The position numbers and the translations under genes are program-made. Source: Cololabis saira (taxonomy: Eukaryota > Chordata > Actinopteri > Beloniformes > Belonidae). Taken from it: a stretch of DNA of 64,000 nt. The stretch's first letter is position 1; every line of letters starts with the position of its first letter. The notes beneath the pieces are model-generated. The model made no database searches, was not told the origin of the DNA, and worked only from the letters and a program-made list of their open reading frames with translations. The DNA lies in assembly GCF_033807715.1 (NCBI RefSeq), contig NC_084599.1, positions 4,674,125-4,738,124 on the forward strand, given 5' to 3'. Shown here piece after piece: positions 1 through 14,500 of the stretch.

Positions 1-3102
<3,102 letters not shown>

Positions 3103-3735
3103 TCCTCTCCTCAGAACCTTAAAGTTACAAGCACAGATCAGCCGAAGAAATAAAACTGATGTTAATGCAGCAAAAGCATCACAAGCAAACATTAACTGCA
3201 GCTAAAGCCGGAACTGACTGAAGTAAATGGCTCATCAAGAAAAAAATCTACTAATTATGTTTAAAGAAAAGGTCACAGTGAGAGTATCATGTTAAAACAC
3301 TAAGAAGCTGGACATTTCTCTCTGGTTTGAGGTTGAAATACTTAAAATTAAAAACAAAACATCCATCCTTCTCTGAACCATTCAGTTCTGATTCTGTTTC
3401 AATTCACCCTTCCAATCTCCAGAGGATGCTCTTTTTTTATTCTTAAAAAATAAATAAAATATTCAGTTGAGGGTTTTATTTTAGTCTCTTTCTTTTTTTA
3501 ATTTTATGTTTTATTATTATTTATTATTATTTTGCCCCAGTATGAGCTAAAAATCAACGTTTGAAACTGTGTATCAGTTGAGCAGCATTCTGTCATCAGT
3601 TTTAGCACAAGAATAAATTAATCATTTCCAGTTCCATGGTTTCATCTGGATCTGACGTAAATCATCCCACTCAACTAAATCAAAATTTAAGAATTATATA
3701 GATGTTAATTGGATTTTTTGCCAAAGGCATCCTGA
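3103..3735. other. Intergenic stretch upstream of akr1a1
   Basis: AT-rich sequence. No coding exon, RNA gene or recognised repeat was seen. It may contain akr1a1 5'UTR or promoter sequence, but no convincing core promoter was found. Confidence 0.4.
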
Positions 3736-3739
3736 AACA

Positions 3740-3990
3740 TCCATGCATCCATCCATCCATTATCTATACACGCTTTATCCCTTGCGGGGTCACGGGGGTC
3801 TGCTGGAGCCTATCCCAGCTCATTTCAGGTGAGAGGCAGGGGTTACACCCTGGACAGGTCACCAGTCCATCACCACATATAAACACACAAACCATGCTCA
3901 CAACCACACTCACGCTCACACCTACGGGCAATTTAGAATCACCAATTAACCTAATATGCATGTTTTTGGACTGTGGGATATTAGGTAGGT
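3740..3990 (+). repeat. Dispersed fish repeat with CATC tract (probable LINE 3' end)
   Basis: Contains a (CATC)n tract, then CGCTTTATCCCTTGCGGGG, GCCTATCCCAGCT and GGGCAATTTAGAATCACCA. I recognise this as a very common dispersed repeat in fish genomes. The class (non-LTR 3' tail) is inferred. Confidence 0.55.
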
Positions 3991-4529
3991 TAATCCTGAA
4001 ACATATTCTCATTTATTCTGGTCATGTGAATTCACTTATAAATTCTGGAGGGACTTTCACAAGTATATTGCTGATTCTGTCTTTTCTGATTTTCATCTTT
4101 ATTATAAGAATGTTATTTATAGTTTTCATAATTATAATCACAAAGATAGTGACGCTTTCTTTTTTATAAATCTGTCTTTATTTTTAGCAAAGTTTCACAT
4201 ACATGAGTGCAAATTCATCCACAGAAAGCCTAAACTCTATATACTCAAAAAAAGAACAATATATGAGGACAACCTACTCATCGATTATGCTGTTTTTATT
4301 CATTTATTTTTTTAATTTACATCCAACTGTCTTGTCCATGTCCATATATATATATATATATATTTTAATTTCTTCTCAATTTGGTGCTGGAATCTATCTG
4401 TATTTTTCCTTTGATCTTAATCTTTCACTGTATTTCAATATTTAAATAAAAAATAAATAAATAAATAAAAAGTGGAAGTGAATCTGAGTTTTTTTGTTCT
4501 TGTTGTGATTAGATGTGAAATCTGGTAAA

Positions 4530-4599
4530 GTCAGGTGACTTCCTGCAAGGTCACGTGACTGCCTTAAGGTCACGTGACTCCCCGCAAGGTCACGTGACT
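4530..4599. promoter_or_regulatory. 20-bp periodic array of CACGTG boxes
   Basis: GTCACGTGAC occurs at 4550-4559, 4570-4579 and 4590-4599, with a one-base variant GTCAGGTGAC at 4530-4539. The period is exactly 20 bp. CACGTG palindromes are bound by bHLH-ZIP factors of the USF, MYC and MITF/TFEB type. The nearest annotated gene is akr1a1, about 1.4 kb away and read in the other direction. Function is inferred only. Confidence 0.55.
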
Positions 4600-5331
4600 G
4601 GGCACGCAAACAGTCACGAGATTTAAACAAAACAGGAAGCCCCTTCGCATTCTGCAGCTTTGTTTGGGCTACTGATGTCGGAAAAGGTTTTTAGCGATAG
4701 TGAATTGTCTCGGTCTTTGTTCACTTTCATCTGTTTTTCCGGGGACAAAACAAAGTTTCCTTATAATTGAGTTAAAATCACAGCCAGCTGGCTTTAGCGT
4801 CTCTCGAGTTGGGCTCTGGCAGTTATTACTTTATTATTCAGTTAATTATTCACTTCAAGAGTTCTCATTATAGTCCGAGTTGTGAATTGAGCCTCCGAAC
4901 TTTCGCACAACAAAAACGGAACAACTGTAGCTTTTAGGACTTGACATTGGAAAAAGAGCTGTTTCAGTATTTAAATGACAGAAATCACCAACCGTTTATT
5001 GTGTGTTTAACTCACCGAAATATATCTATCTGAGATGATCCTTCTCTTCTCTTCTCTTCTCTTCTCTTCTGACGGACGACAGGAACACAAACCAGGGGTT
5101 TTTTCCTGCAAACTCTTCAAAAACACCTCATTTTGTTGACGTTTCCTTTTCCGGGATGAGTGTTTTTCTGTTTCCGGTTGAGACTGCCACTACCGGCGTG
5201 ATTTGTATTATTATTTTTCTCAATTCTTTTATTCGTGTCAAAGTTTCATTATAAAACAAACATGGCAAATATACATTCCATACAAATACATTTGTAAACG
5301 AAACGAGGTTGATAAAGGGAACAGTAGATTG
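4600..5331. other. Intergenic stretch with (TTCTC)n microsatellite
   Basis: Bases 5037-5072 are a short (TTCTC)n tract. TTCCGG Ets-like cores lie near 5150-5180. No coding exon is visible. An upstream non-coding exon of akr1a1 is possible but unproven. Confidence 0.4.
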
Positions 5332-5430
5332 GACACTGTATGTAAAACTGAGTGTGTAGTGTGTGTAGTGTGTAGAGATTGAATGTCCCATGACAATTAT
5401 ACAGTAATATAATATGAAAATAAGGTACAG
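5332..5430 (+). repeat. Left copy of ~90-100-bp duplication flanking element A2
   Basis: Runs GACACTGTATGTAAA to AAATAAGGTACAG. It recurs, slightly diverged, at 6181-6269 directly after the transposon, including TGTAGAGATTGAATGTCCCA. Confidence 0.8.
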
Positions 5431-5431
5431 T

Positions 5432-6180
5432 CAGTACTCGAGTTGTAAAAAAAAAAATCAGGGGGGATGGTGGATTTGATCATATGGGGACAGATAATTT
5501 GTGCTGATTACAAATAATATAATATATTACAAATAATAGCAGTGACCAAAACACCTGCAGAAATACTGAAGGAATGACATAGCAGCAGTTAAATGCAGCC
5601 TTCTGTAAGCTTTAAATATCCACTGGGCTTACATCAAATACATCAAAACACAACAATAAAAAACACTTTTCTGAACTTATCAATATGACTCTGTCCTTCA
5701 CAGGATAAGTAACATGGATCACTGCAAAAACTCACAATCTTAACAAGAATATTTGTCTTATTTCTAGTTAAAATGTCTCATTTTAGTACAAAAAAATCTC
5801 ATTACACTTAAAACAAGACTCATCACTGGAAAAAACAACAATTTTCACCTGTTTCAAGTATTTTCACTTGAAATAAGTAGAAAAATCTGCCAGTGGAACA
5901 AGATTTTTTTGCTTGTAATAAGAAGATAAATCTTGTCCCACTGGCAGATTTTTCTACTTATTTTAAGTGAAAATGTACTTGAAACAGGTGAAAATGGTCA
6001 AATAAGTTATTTTTCTGGTGATGACTCTAAATGTTGAAATAGCAGTAAAACCACATTCATTGATGAAATGACATAAGGGATGGAAAGGAGGGATGGCAGT
6101 TTTACAGGGGGGATGATTTGGACCGTTTTTATTTCAGGGGGGATGCCATCCCCCCTCATCCCCCCTCAACTCCAGTACTG
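5432..6180 (+). mobile_element. CAGTACT-family miniature element, full-length copy (A2)
   Basis: Begins CAGTACTCGAGTTGTA and ends TCAACTCCAGTACTG, so the termini are inverted repeats. It is 749 bp with no coding capacity. Inside is a long imperfect hairpin around TCTGCCAGTGGAACAAGAT. A short constant target duplication could not be defined. The flanks are instead a ~90-100-bp direct repeat. Confidence 0.8.
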
Positions 6181-6269
6181 GACACTGTATGTAAACCTGA
6201 GAATAAAGTGTGTAGAGATTGAATGTCCCATGACAATTATACAGTAATATAATGTGAAAATAAGGTACA
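6181..6269 (+). repeat. Right copy of duplication flanking element A2
   Basis: Direct repeat of 5332-5430, ending AAAATAAGGTACA. Confidence 0.8.
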
Positions 6270-7667
6270 AACAATTATAAATAAATTAAATACATGACAT
6301 TTAAGTAAAATAATACAACAAGGTCCATCATACAAGGGGCAAGTAATGATATCAGTCTTCTAAATCAGTGGGAAAATGTCTTCACGCTTCATACATTTTT
6401 TTTGTGCTTTTGTTTCAGTTATTAAGATTTAAAATATAATCCAAATTAATTTAAAAAAAACAACAAATTTGGGGGATGACTTTGAATATCTAGGATTTCA
6501 TTACAACAGAGCTCATCACTTTTGTTTTGTAAAAACATGCCAAATGTTATATTATCTCTAGTAATTGAAGTTGGGAAGAATAAAATCCTTCGCTTTATCC
6601 ATTTGTGAATGTCAAGCCAGAACATAAGTACCACACCACATGAGAAACATATATGGTCTGTAGTCTGTGTCATTTTCACAGAATGAATAAATATTATCAT
6701 CAAAACCAAAACGTGACCAGCGTGTCCCTTAGAAAACAGCTTAAAAAAATTATAAAAACATAAAGATATTAAACGGTTTTATAATGAGGCTTAAATATAC
6801 AGATAAGACCAACAGTGGCTCTAAATGTTAAAATTAGGACATATCCAATCAATCAATCAATCAAAAATTGTATAAGGACATATAAAAATCCATGGCACAA
6901 AAAACTACACAACAATAAATAAAAGTGAAAACAGACATAATCCATAAATATCAAAATCACATCTCAATAAGAAATCTATGCCTCCAAAATTCCTGAAGAT
7001 TTTCGACGGAAAATTAATACAAAAGCTTTCACATTGTTTAACAAAACTTTGTAACAATTTTAATTTGATGATACCATTCATTGGATCAAAGTCAATAGCA
7101 TTTAGACCCCCTTCCTCAATAGATTTCACAATGTCACCTCTCCCAAATAATGATGCTTATTTTTCCAAATAAAGTTGAAATTATTTTGATTAATTCTCTT
7201 GATTAATTTGTCAGGTATATCCAATGAATAGGCTGGATAGATAAGCCTAGATAGACTCTCCATCTTAGTAAGCGACCAAAAATGGACAAGTCTCTTTGGA
7301 GCCAACTATTAAGAATAGTCCTACAATGCTGTATGTTATTTACTATATTAGAAGTTTCTCTGACAGTTTTATTTTTTGTGACTATGATCCCTAAATACTT
7401 AACTTCACTCTTTACTGTAATATTATACACATTAATCAGAGGGTGATCATGAATAGCCAATAACTCACACTTCTTCATATTCAAATGTAAACCGGAGGCT
7501 TTCGAAAACAGAGAAACCTCATTCAATACTGCTGGAATCTGTGCAGTGTCCTTTAAGAACAAAGTGGTGTCATCCGCTAGCTGACTGATAACCAATGAAC
7601 TTCCCATCACGTTGAGTGGCTGAATGTTTAGACTGTTTTTTATAAGGATTGCTAATAATTCAACCAC

Positions 7668-8961
7668 AGTCAGGGACGGACTGGGACTAAAAAATGGCCC
7701 TGGACTTTGACTAGGCCCGGCCCAAAGCAATCTGCGCGTGGAAACTCAACAACAATAACGCCTGGCATGAGTGTCACTATACTTAATTGTGGCTCATGAT
7801 ACTATACCATCCAAATTATAGCAATAGCACTGATTTGACTAGATGTGTTAAGAGCATAGTATTCTAGTTTAACTAGAATACTGTCACATAGAAATGAAGG
7901 TCTCACTGCAGTCCCTCTGGTTGAACCAATACAAAACAGGTATCTGAAATACACAACACTGTATGAGTTATGATAAATCACAATGTAATGAGGGTGTAAA
8001 TATACAGTTTAACTTGAATACTCACATAGAAATGAAGGTTGAATGTTAACCTAAAAAACAAACCAGCAATGCCATTTTTATCAATGTTTAGGGATAAGGA
8101 GTTTCTTCAACAGGTCACTTTTTTCTGCAACTCTGTCATTGTCAAGGTACATGAGGATCTTTCTCTGTGGTCATAAGCATGAATGCTTCCAGGTGTTATT
8201 GTGACTGTGTGCTCCCCCCTCACAAAAGAAAAACAGAGAAACATATTTTCTCATGAATAAATTTAATTGTCTGAAAGATCGTTAAAATGTTATTTCATTG
8301 CCCGAAAAATATGTTATTTTGTTACTTGGAAAATTTTAAATATGTTTTGTTGGTGAGAAAATATGTTTTTCTATTTTTCTTATTTTTGTGAGGGGGAATA
8401 TATATTGTTTTTCGGCACTACCTTGTTCTCTATAGCTGATATAACATGAATTACTCCTATGTGGGATCAATAAAGTTCTTATTTTTGCCATCTGAGAAAA
8501 TTAAATATATCATATTTGGTGCCTAACTGTTTCCAACAATCTTTCATGTGGGAAGTCAGGATGACATTCCCTTCATCCAAATGCACTTTTGTTCTTATTC
8601 TACCAAAGTCCATGTTGTGCACCTTTCCAAAAAGACACATGTTTACAGCACCAATAATTTCTGTATTAATTCTGATTTTTGATCGATTTCTTTTTATGTT
8701 TTGAAGATTATTTTAAAAATAAAACCGGGTTAAACTTTAGCCAAAACGAGGCGTAGTTTAATAGAAAAACAGAAAAAATCCCACAGGGAACTCAGAACTT
8801 CTTCACAAATAACTTAAAAATCACAGAAAAAAAACACCAGCAAACTAACAAACAAAGCAACAAAGCTCAGAGTTAACAAAACGAATCAGCAATGAACAAC
8901 TGGCAGCCCCGTTCTTTAACTTCTCCTCCTGATGAGCTGACGGGCTGCAGGTGGTTTAAGG
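7668..8961. other. Foreign sequence inserted in LINE remnant 2
   Basis: This stretch interrupts RT homology. It begins near CAGGGACGGACTGGGAC, a phrase I associate with fish dispersed repeats, and includes an inverted-repeat element at 8213-8397. No gene is seen. The left boundary is where the RT frame ends; the right boundary is uncertain. Confidence 0.45.
8213..8397. mobile_element. Small inverted-repeat element, 185 bp
   Basis: The ends TCCCCCCTCACAAAA and TTTTTGTGAGGGGGA are inverted repeats. The homology extends inward as AAACATATTTTCTC / GAGAAAATATGTTT. Class unknown. Confidence 0.6.
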
Positions 8962-9006
8962 ATGATTTATGGTTCCGCGTTAAATCGACGCAGAGCCTAC
9001 GGCGTC
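8962..9006 (+). mobile_element. Half of the P palindrome miniature element
   Basis: GATTTATGGTTCCGCGTTAA, then TCGACGCAGAGCCTACGGCG. Same family as the full palindrome at 11234-11376, here truncated at its centre where LINE sequence resumes. Confidence 0.7.
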
Positions 9007-9606
9007 TAATTCAGTCTAATTCTGTCATATGGATCTCAGAGTCACAAATCTCTGTCAACTCTAAATCTATCTTGGGGATATAACTTTTAACACTCTCTAG
9101 AAAGGCCGTCGAATCATCAACAGAATATTCTGATGAATAAAGTTTTGAATAAAATCTGTACATTTCCTCAGATATCATTTTATGATCTGTACATTCAACA
9201 TCATTAATAATTAACCTGTTAATTGCCTTTCTCTCCTGTCTCCTTTTTTCTAGTCCACTGAAATAAGCTGTATTATTTTCCCCTTCTTCTATCCATTTAG
9301 CACGAGATCTAATATATGCACCTTGTGTTTTTTTAAGATATAGATTATCAAGTTTCTCCTGTAACCTAATAAAATTGCTTTTATCAAGATCAAAGATTAA
9401 TGTCTTGTTACAACAAACACTTATATCCTGCACCAATTGGACCTCATATTCTCTTTGTTGTCTACATTTAGATTTGCTAAAATGTATAGAAAACTCTCTC
9501 ACTTTAAATTTGAAAAATTCCCATCTATTACTGCAACTACCTATACTCCTATCTTTCTTAATCTTCAGTAATAAATCTTTAATAGATTTAGTTAAAAGGA
9601 TGTTGC

Positions 9607-11095
9607 ATGTTTTTTTTTTTTATTGAACACAATTTTTTAAACAAGAAAAACACACTTAATACAAACTGCTAGTAGAGGAAATATAATATAAGAAAAAAGA
9701 ACAATTGGGAGGTATCATGAACAAGAAAACAAAAATTAAGATAGACAAGTAAATGCAAATAGCATCCACATTTCAGAAAGAGACTTAAAATAAAAGATAC
9801 TTTGATATATCGGTTCATAATTTTTTTGCAGAGTGCATTTGACTTAATATTTTTTAAAGAAACCAAAAAACTTTTGAAATCATTTATAAAAAATTGGAAA
9901 GAGGGCTTCATTTTTCTCCACTTACAACAATGTATGTGATATTTAGCCAGTAAGGGAATGACATTAACCAACAATGACACTGATTTGTGAATTGTATCTA
10001 TATAAAAAATAATGTTAACGATTTTTAAATTTGGAATGTCATTCATTTTTAAAGATAGCCAATTTCTAATTTCACGCCAAAACATTTGTGAGACAGGACA
10101 CAATAGAAACATGTGATCAAGCGATTCTTCAGATTCATTGCAAAAAACACAGGGGTCAACTTCAAATTTAAATCTATGTCTCAAGAATTCAGCGGTTGGA
10201 TACATTTTATTAATCCATTTAAAATTAGTTTCCTTGACTTTGGGGGGAATGGGCCATTTGATATAATTTGAGTGGCTTTTTCTAATGTAGACAAACTTAA
10301 ACACTTTGAAGTGTCAGAATATAAACCTCTGTGATAGTCGTTAAATGATCTCGACTTAAAGACAGCACTTATAAACTTGTTGTTACATTTCTTATCCGAT
10401 AACCCATAATCCTCAATAGCTAACACGGGAAGTGCTGTCTCAATATCTCCACACATTAGAGCACTTTTAATCAAATGAATAAGTGGCAGGGGAATGGCTT
10501 TACAAACCTTTATAAATTCTGCATGACAATTTAAAACATATTTGTTCAAGAAGGAAGCAAAATCAATTACATTCCCAACATCATCTAGTAGATCAGTGAC
10601 AAAAAATATCCCTTTCTCAAACCAGCTTTGTTTAAAACAAAGATCTTCTATTAGATAGTATTACTCCATAGAGTTGATCTATGGGGTGAAAAAGTATGAT
10701 TGAACAGCATTTTCCAGAAATTGAGAATCTGCTTGTGGAAATTTGACAATTTAAGGAAAATTTTGCCCACTTCAAAATCACATATTAAGAGAAACTCTAA
10801 GCCACCTATTTTACTAAACAAGGACCTTGGGATATGAAACCATAGAGAGTCCAGTTAATCCTAAATGTACCAACCATTGCCTCAAAGTCCAGCGCTTTCA
10901 CACCACCTCTTTCATAATCTTTAACAAGTTGTGGCCTTCTAAGATAATGGGTTTTATTCCTCCATAAAAATTGGAAAATTATAGAGTTTGATATTTTTGG
11001 AAGAAACATACAAGGAGTGGCATATATCAATTTAGAAATTCCCTCTGCCTTAGACAGAATAATTCTGCCAAATATTGTAAGGTCTCTTGTCCCCA
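9607..11095 (-). pseudogene. L1/Tx1-type LINE remnant 1, 5'-truncated
   Basis: Reading on the minus strand, homology starts near 11095 with RDLTIFGRIILSKAEGIS. It continues through RNKTHYLRRPQLVKDYERGG and a zinc-knuckle CVFCNESEESLDHMFLLCP (near 10150), and ends in AATAAA plus a poly(A) run (poly(T) at about 9609-9621 on the plus strand). Several frame breaks show that it is dead. It lies directly beside remnant 2 in the same orientation. Confidence 0.78.
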
Positions 11096-11233
11096 TCGGC
11101 TGAGGGATTTCTTGCCTTTGCGATGATGTCCCCGGCCACGGTCCGGGGCGCAGCGGCAGTTCCACTCCCCGCCAGAAGGGGGAGGTAGCTGCTGTTCCCG
11201 GCGGCAGTTCGCGTTCCGTTTCCAGGACGACTG

Positions 11234-11376
11234 AAGCCTGAATTATGGTTCTGCGTTAAATCGACGCAGAGCCTATGGCGTAGGTACGCTGCGACGCGCA
11301 GCGTACCTTGCGCGTCGCCGCGTAACCTACGCCGTAAGCTCTGCGTCGATTTAACGCAGAACCATAATTCAGGCTT
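11234..11376. mobile_element. P palindrome miniature element (143 bp) upstream of sass6
   Basis: Nearly perfect palindrome from AAGCCTGAATTATGG to CCATAATTCAGGCTT, with arms containing TTAAATCGACGCAGAGC. Flanking GACT on both sides may be the target duplication. It ends 147 bp before the sass6 ATG, so it lies in the promoter or 5'UTR region. Confidence 0.8.
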
Positions 11377-11523
11377 GACTCGGGTTGGCGGCTGGAAAGC
11401 GGTAAATTACAAACAGAGAGCAGAACCGAGCAGAGGCTGTTCCTGCCGGAGGTAAACACTGCTCCTGCCCCGGGCAGCAGAACCGAGCGGAGACTGTAGT
11501 GATCCTGCCGGGGGTAAACCGCC

Positions 11524-11585
11524 ATGGAGCAGCTGTTCAGCCAGCGGCTGCAGGTGAACGTGAGGTGTCGGGACTGCGAGGACAG
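11524..11585 (+). CDS. sass6: sass6 exon 1
   Basis: Encodes residues 1-20, [20 protein letters not shown], plus two bases of Arg21. Donor gtgagt. Confidence 0.93.
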
Positions 11586-14500
11586 GTGAGTCCGACAACA
11601 ACCACCACTACCGCCCTGCACTCCAGGAAAACACTGCTATAGGAGCATTAGACGGATGTTTTTCTGTCCGCAAATTATTGTTATTGTGGTAGGCAGTACT
11701 GGAGTTGAGGGGGGATGAGGGGGGGTGGCATCACCCCTGAAATAAAAACGGTCCAAATCATCCCCCCTGTAAAACTGCCACCCCTCCTTTCCATCCCTTA
11801 TGTCATTTCATCAATGAATGTGGTTTTACTGCTATTTCAACATTTAGAGTCATCACCAGAAAAATAACTTATTTGACAATTTTCACCTGTTTCAAGTAAA
11901 TGTTCACTTGAAATAAGTAGGAAAATCTGCCAGTGGGACAAGATTTATCTTCATTACAAGCAAAAAATCTTGTTCCACTGGCAGATTTTTATACTTATTT
12001 TAAGTGAAAATCTACTTGAAACAGGTGAAAATTGTTGTTTTTTCCAGTGATGAGTCTTGTTTTAAGTGTAATGAGATTTTTTTTACTAAAATGAAACATT
12101 TTAACTAGAAATAGGACAAATATTCTTGTTAAGATTGTGAGTTTTTGCAGTGATCCATGTTACTTATCCTGTGAAGGACAGAGTCATATTGATAAGTTCA
12201 GAAAAGTGTTTTTTATTGTTGTGTTTTGATGTATTTGATGTAAGCCCAGTGGATATTTAAAGCTTACAGAAGGCTGCATTTAACTGCTGCTATGTCATTC
12301 CTGCAGTATTTCTGCAGGTGTTTTGGTCACTGCTATTATTTGTAATATATTATATTATTTGTAATCAGCACAAATTATCTGTCCCATATGATAAAATCCA
12401 CCATCCCCCCTGATTTTTTTTACAACTCGAGTACTGGTGATAGTGATAGTTAGTAGTCAAGTGGAAGAGTGAGGTTACAGGGAGGAGAGATGGAGAAGGT
12501 GGAGGATTTCAAGTACTTGGGGTCAACAGTTCAGAGCAATGGAGAGAAAAGAGGTGGAGAAACGTGTGCAGGCGGGATGGAGCGGGTGGAGAAAAGTGTC
12601 AGGTGTGATGAAGGAGTTTCAGCTAAAATGAAAGGAAACTGTGGTGAGAGCAGCAATGTTGTTTGGTCTAGAGACAGTGTCACTGAGGAGAAGACAGGAG
12701 AGAGAGCTGGAGGCAGCAGACATGAAGATGCTCAGGTTCTCTAAGGGAGGGACCAGATCACAATCAGCTTTATTGGCCAAGTTTAAACATTGCCCCACAA
12801 GGAATTTGACTCCGGTTATTTCACCCACTGTACCCAGATTTAAAAGTAGCAACAGTAAATAACAAATATACAGTAAATAAACAATGTGGCACTTATTAAC
12901 ATATATACAATTTAAAAAAAGTGAAAGGTGCAGCAGTACTGAGGTAGACCAGTGGAACAAGATTTTTTTGCTTGTAATAAGAAGATAAATCTTGTCCCAC
13001 TGGCAGATTTTTCTACTTATTTCAAGTGAAAATTTACTTGAAACAGGTGAAAATTGTCAAATAAGTTATTTTTCTGGTGATGACTCTAAATGTTGAAATA
13101 GTAAAAGCAATAGCAATAGTAAAACCACATTCATTGATGAAATGACATAAGGGTCAAAGACGTATAAGGCCTTTGAGTAGCCCATTTTTAAAATACTTAA
13201 AATAAATATATTTTTGGCCAATTTCCAAACATTTGAAATGTAGTGTACACATACATGTATGTGAAAACTTCAAACAAAGGTATTTTAGTGTTTTTAAACC
13301 GTTAAACCGTCATTTGGGGCGACCATTTATCTCAAAATTAATAGATTTCCATAACAAAATGTATATTTTAATAAGTATCAGTAATTAAATTAACTGTTCA
13401 AGAAAGATAGACACATTTTTCCTGTCATTTTTTGAAAACCATTTTTAAATACATTCTATCCATAATGGCAGTGTCACCCTCTTACTTACTCTAAAATTCA
13501 TAAAACTGATTTAAAATGTGTACAAGGTGTATCCACTTATGCATGCTATACCAATAATTTATATTTGAACCAAAACTGATAGACATTCAATTTTGAATTT
13601 GATACAGAATTGCCATTTGTTGGTTACCCCACATGACAGGTGGTCACCCCACATGATGCTTTCAAGTTTAATCAAATATAACAAGCTAACAGTTAGCTAT
13701 ATGATCTAAGCTACTACTTCTCACCACAAATCACTAACAAATTTACCTTCAAAATATAGATTTGCAAATAAAACGAATTATTTACAGTTTTAGGGTGGTC
13801 ACCCCACATGATATCAAAATGTGACGTATACACTGCAGCAGTTAGAAAGATGATTTATTTGTAAAGGAGAGAGAGACTACTGACCTGCAGGTTGTCTCTC
13901 TGGGACTCTCATGGAGTAACTGGCTGATGCAACATCCTCTTTGAGATGATTGTCAATATAAAAGTCCCTCAATTGTATTTTTTTCATGGTCACCCCAGAT
14001 GATAATTCAGACAATGAACATATTCGGACAAGATTAGTTTGTGTATTATGATTGAAATGTGTGTACAAATGTTCCATAACTTTGTCAATAAATCTAAAAC
14101 AAGTTTGAAAGTATGCCCAATAGGGCAAGCATTATTTTTAAATTGTTTTAATGTGATTTAAAACCAGTTGTCCAAACAGAAGTCAAGGCCGGACGGTCAC
14201 CCCACATGATGTTTTCACACTTCAGATGGCAGAAAATGACCAATAACCAACATGTTTAAATAAAATAAGAGTGGGCACATGTAGAAGGAACGTATTAGAC
14301 ATACATGTTATATTTTTTATTCATTTTTATGTTTATTATTAGGTAAAAAGTTCCATCGGACAGAAAAAGTAAGCGTCACGTCTTTGACCCATAAATAAAA
14401 GGATGGAAAGGAGGGATGGCAGTTTTACAGGGGGGGATGATTTGGACCATTTTTATTTCAGGGGGGGGTGCCATTCCCCCTCAACTCCAGTACTGTATGT

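Larger units (their letters stand above)
6430..9600 (-). pseudogene. L1/Tx1-type LINE remnant 2, broken by insertions
   Basis: Reading 9600 to 6430 gives decayed ORF2 pieces in order. The endonuclease/RT linker lies at 9502-9011 (RSRAKWIEEGENNTAYF). The RT domain with the catalytic-type motif ADDTTLFL and KYLGI lies near 7730-7203. The post-RT segment GGLNAIDFDPMNGIIKLKLL lies near 7129-6905. A zinc-knuckle-like tail lies near 6709-6446. The middle RT part is missing and replaced by roughly 7668-8990. Frames are disrupted, so it is not functional. Confidence 0.75.

Noticed and set aside
3103..3192. Longer N-terminus for akr1a1 beginning [10 protein letters not shown]
   Set aside because: The added 30 residues do not resemble AKR1A1. 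The MNDFAVL start matches the family, and an AG lies just before it.
12619..12960. 113-codon minus-strand frame over the RTE fragment
   Set aside because: Antisense shadow of the RTE-like reverse transcriptase remnant.
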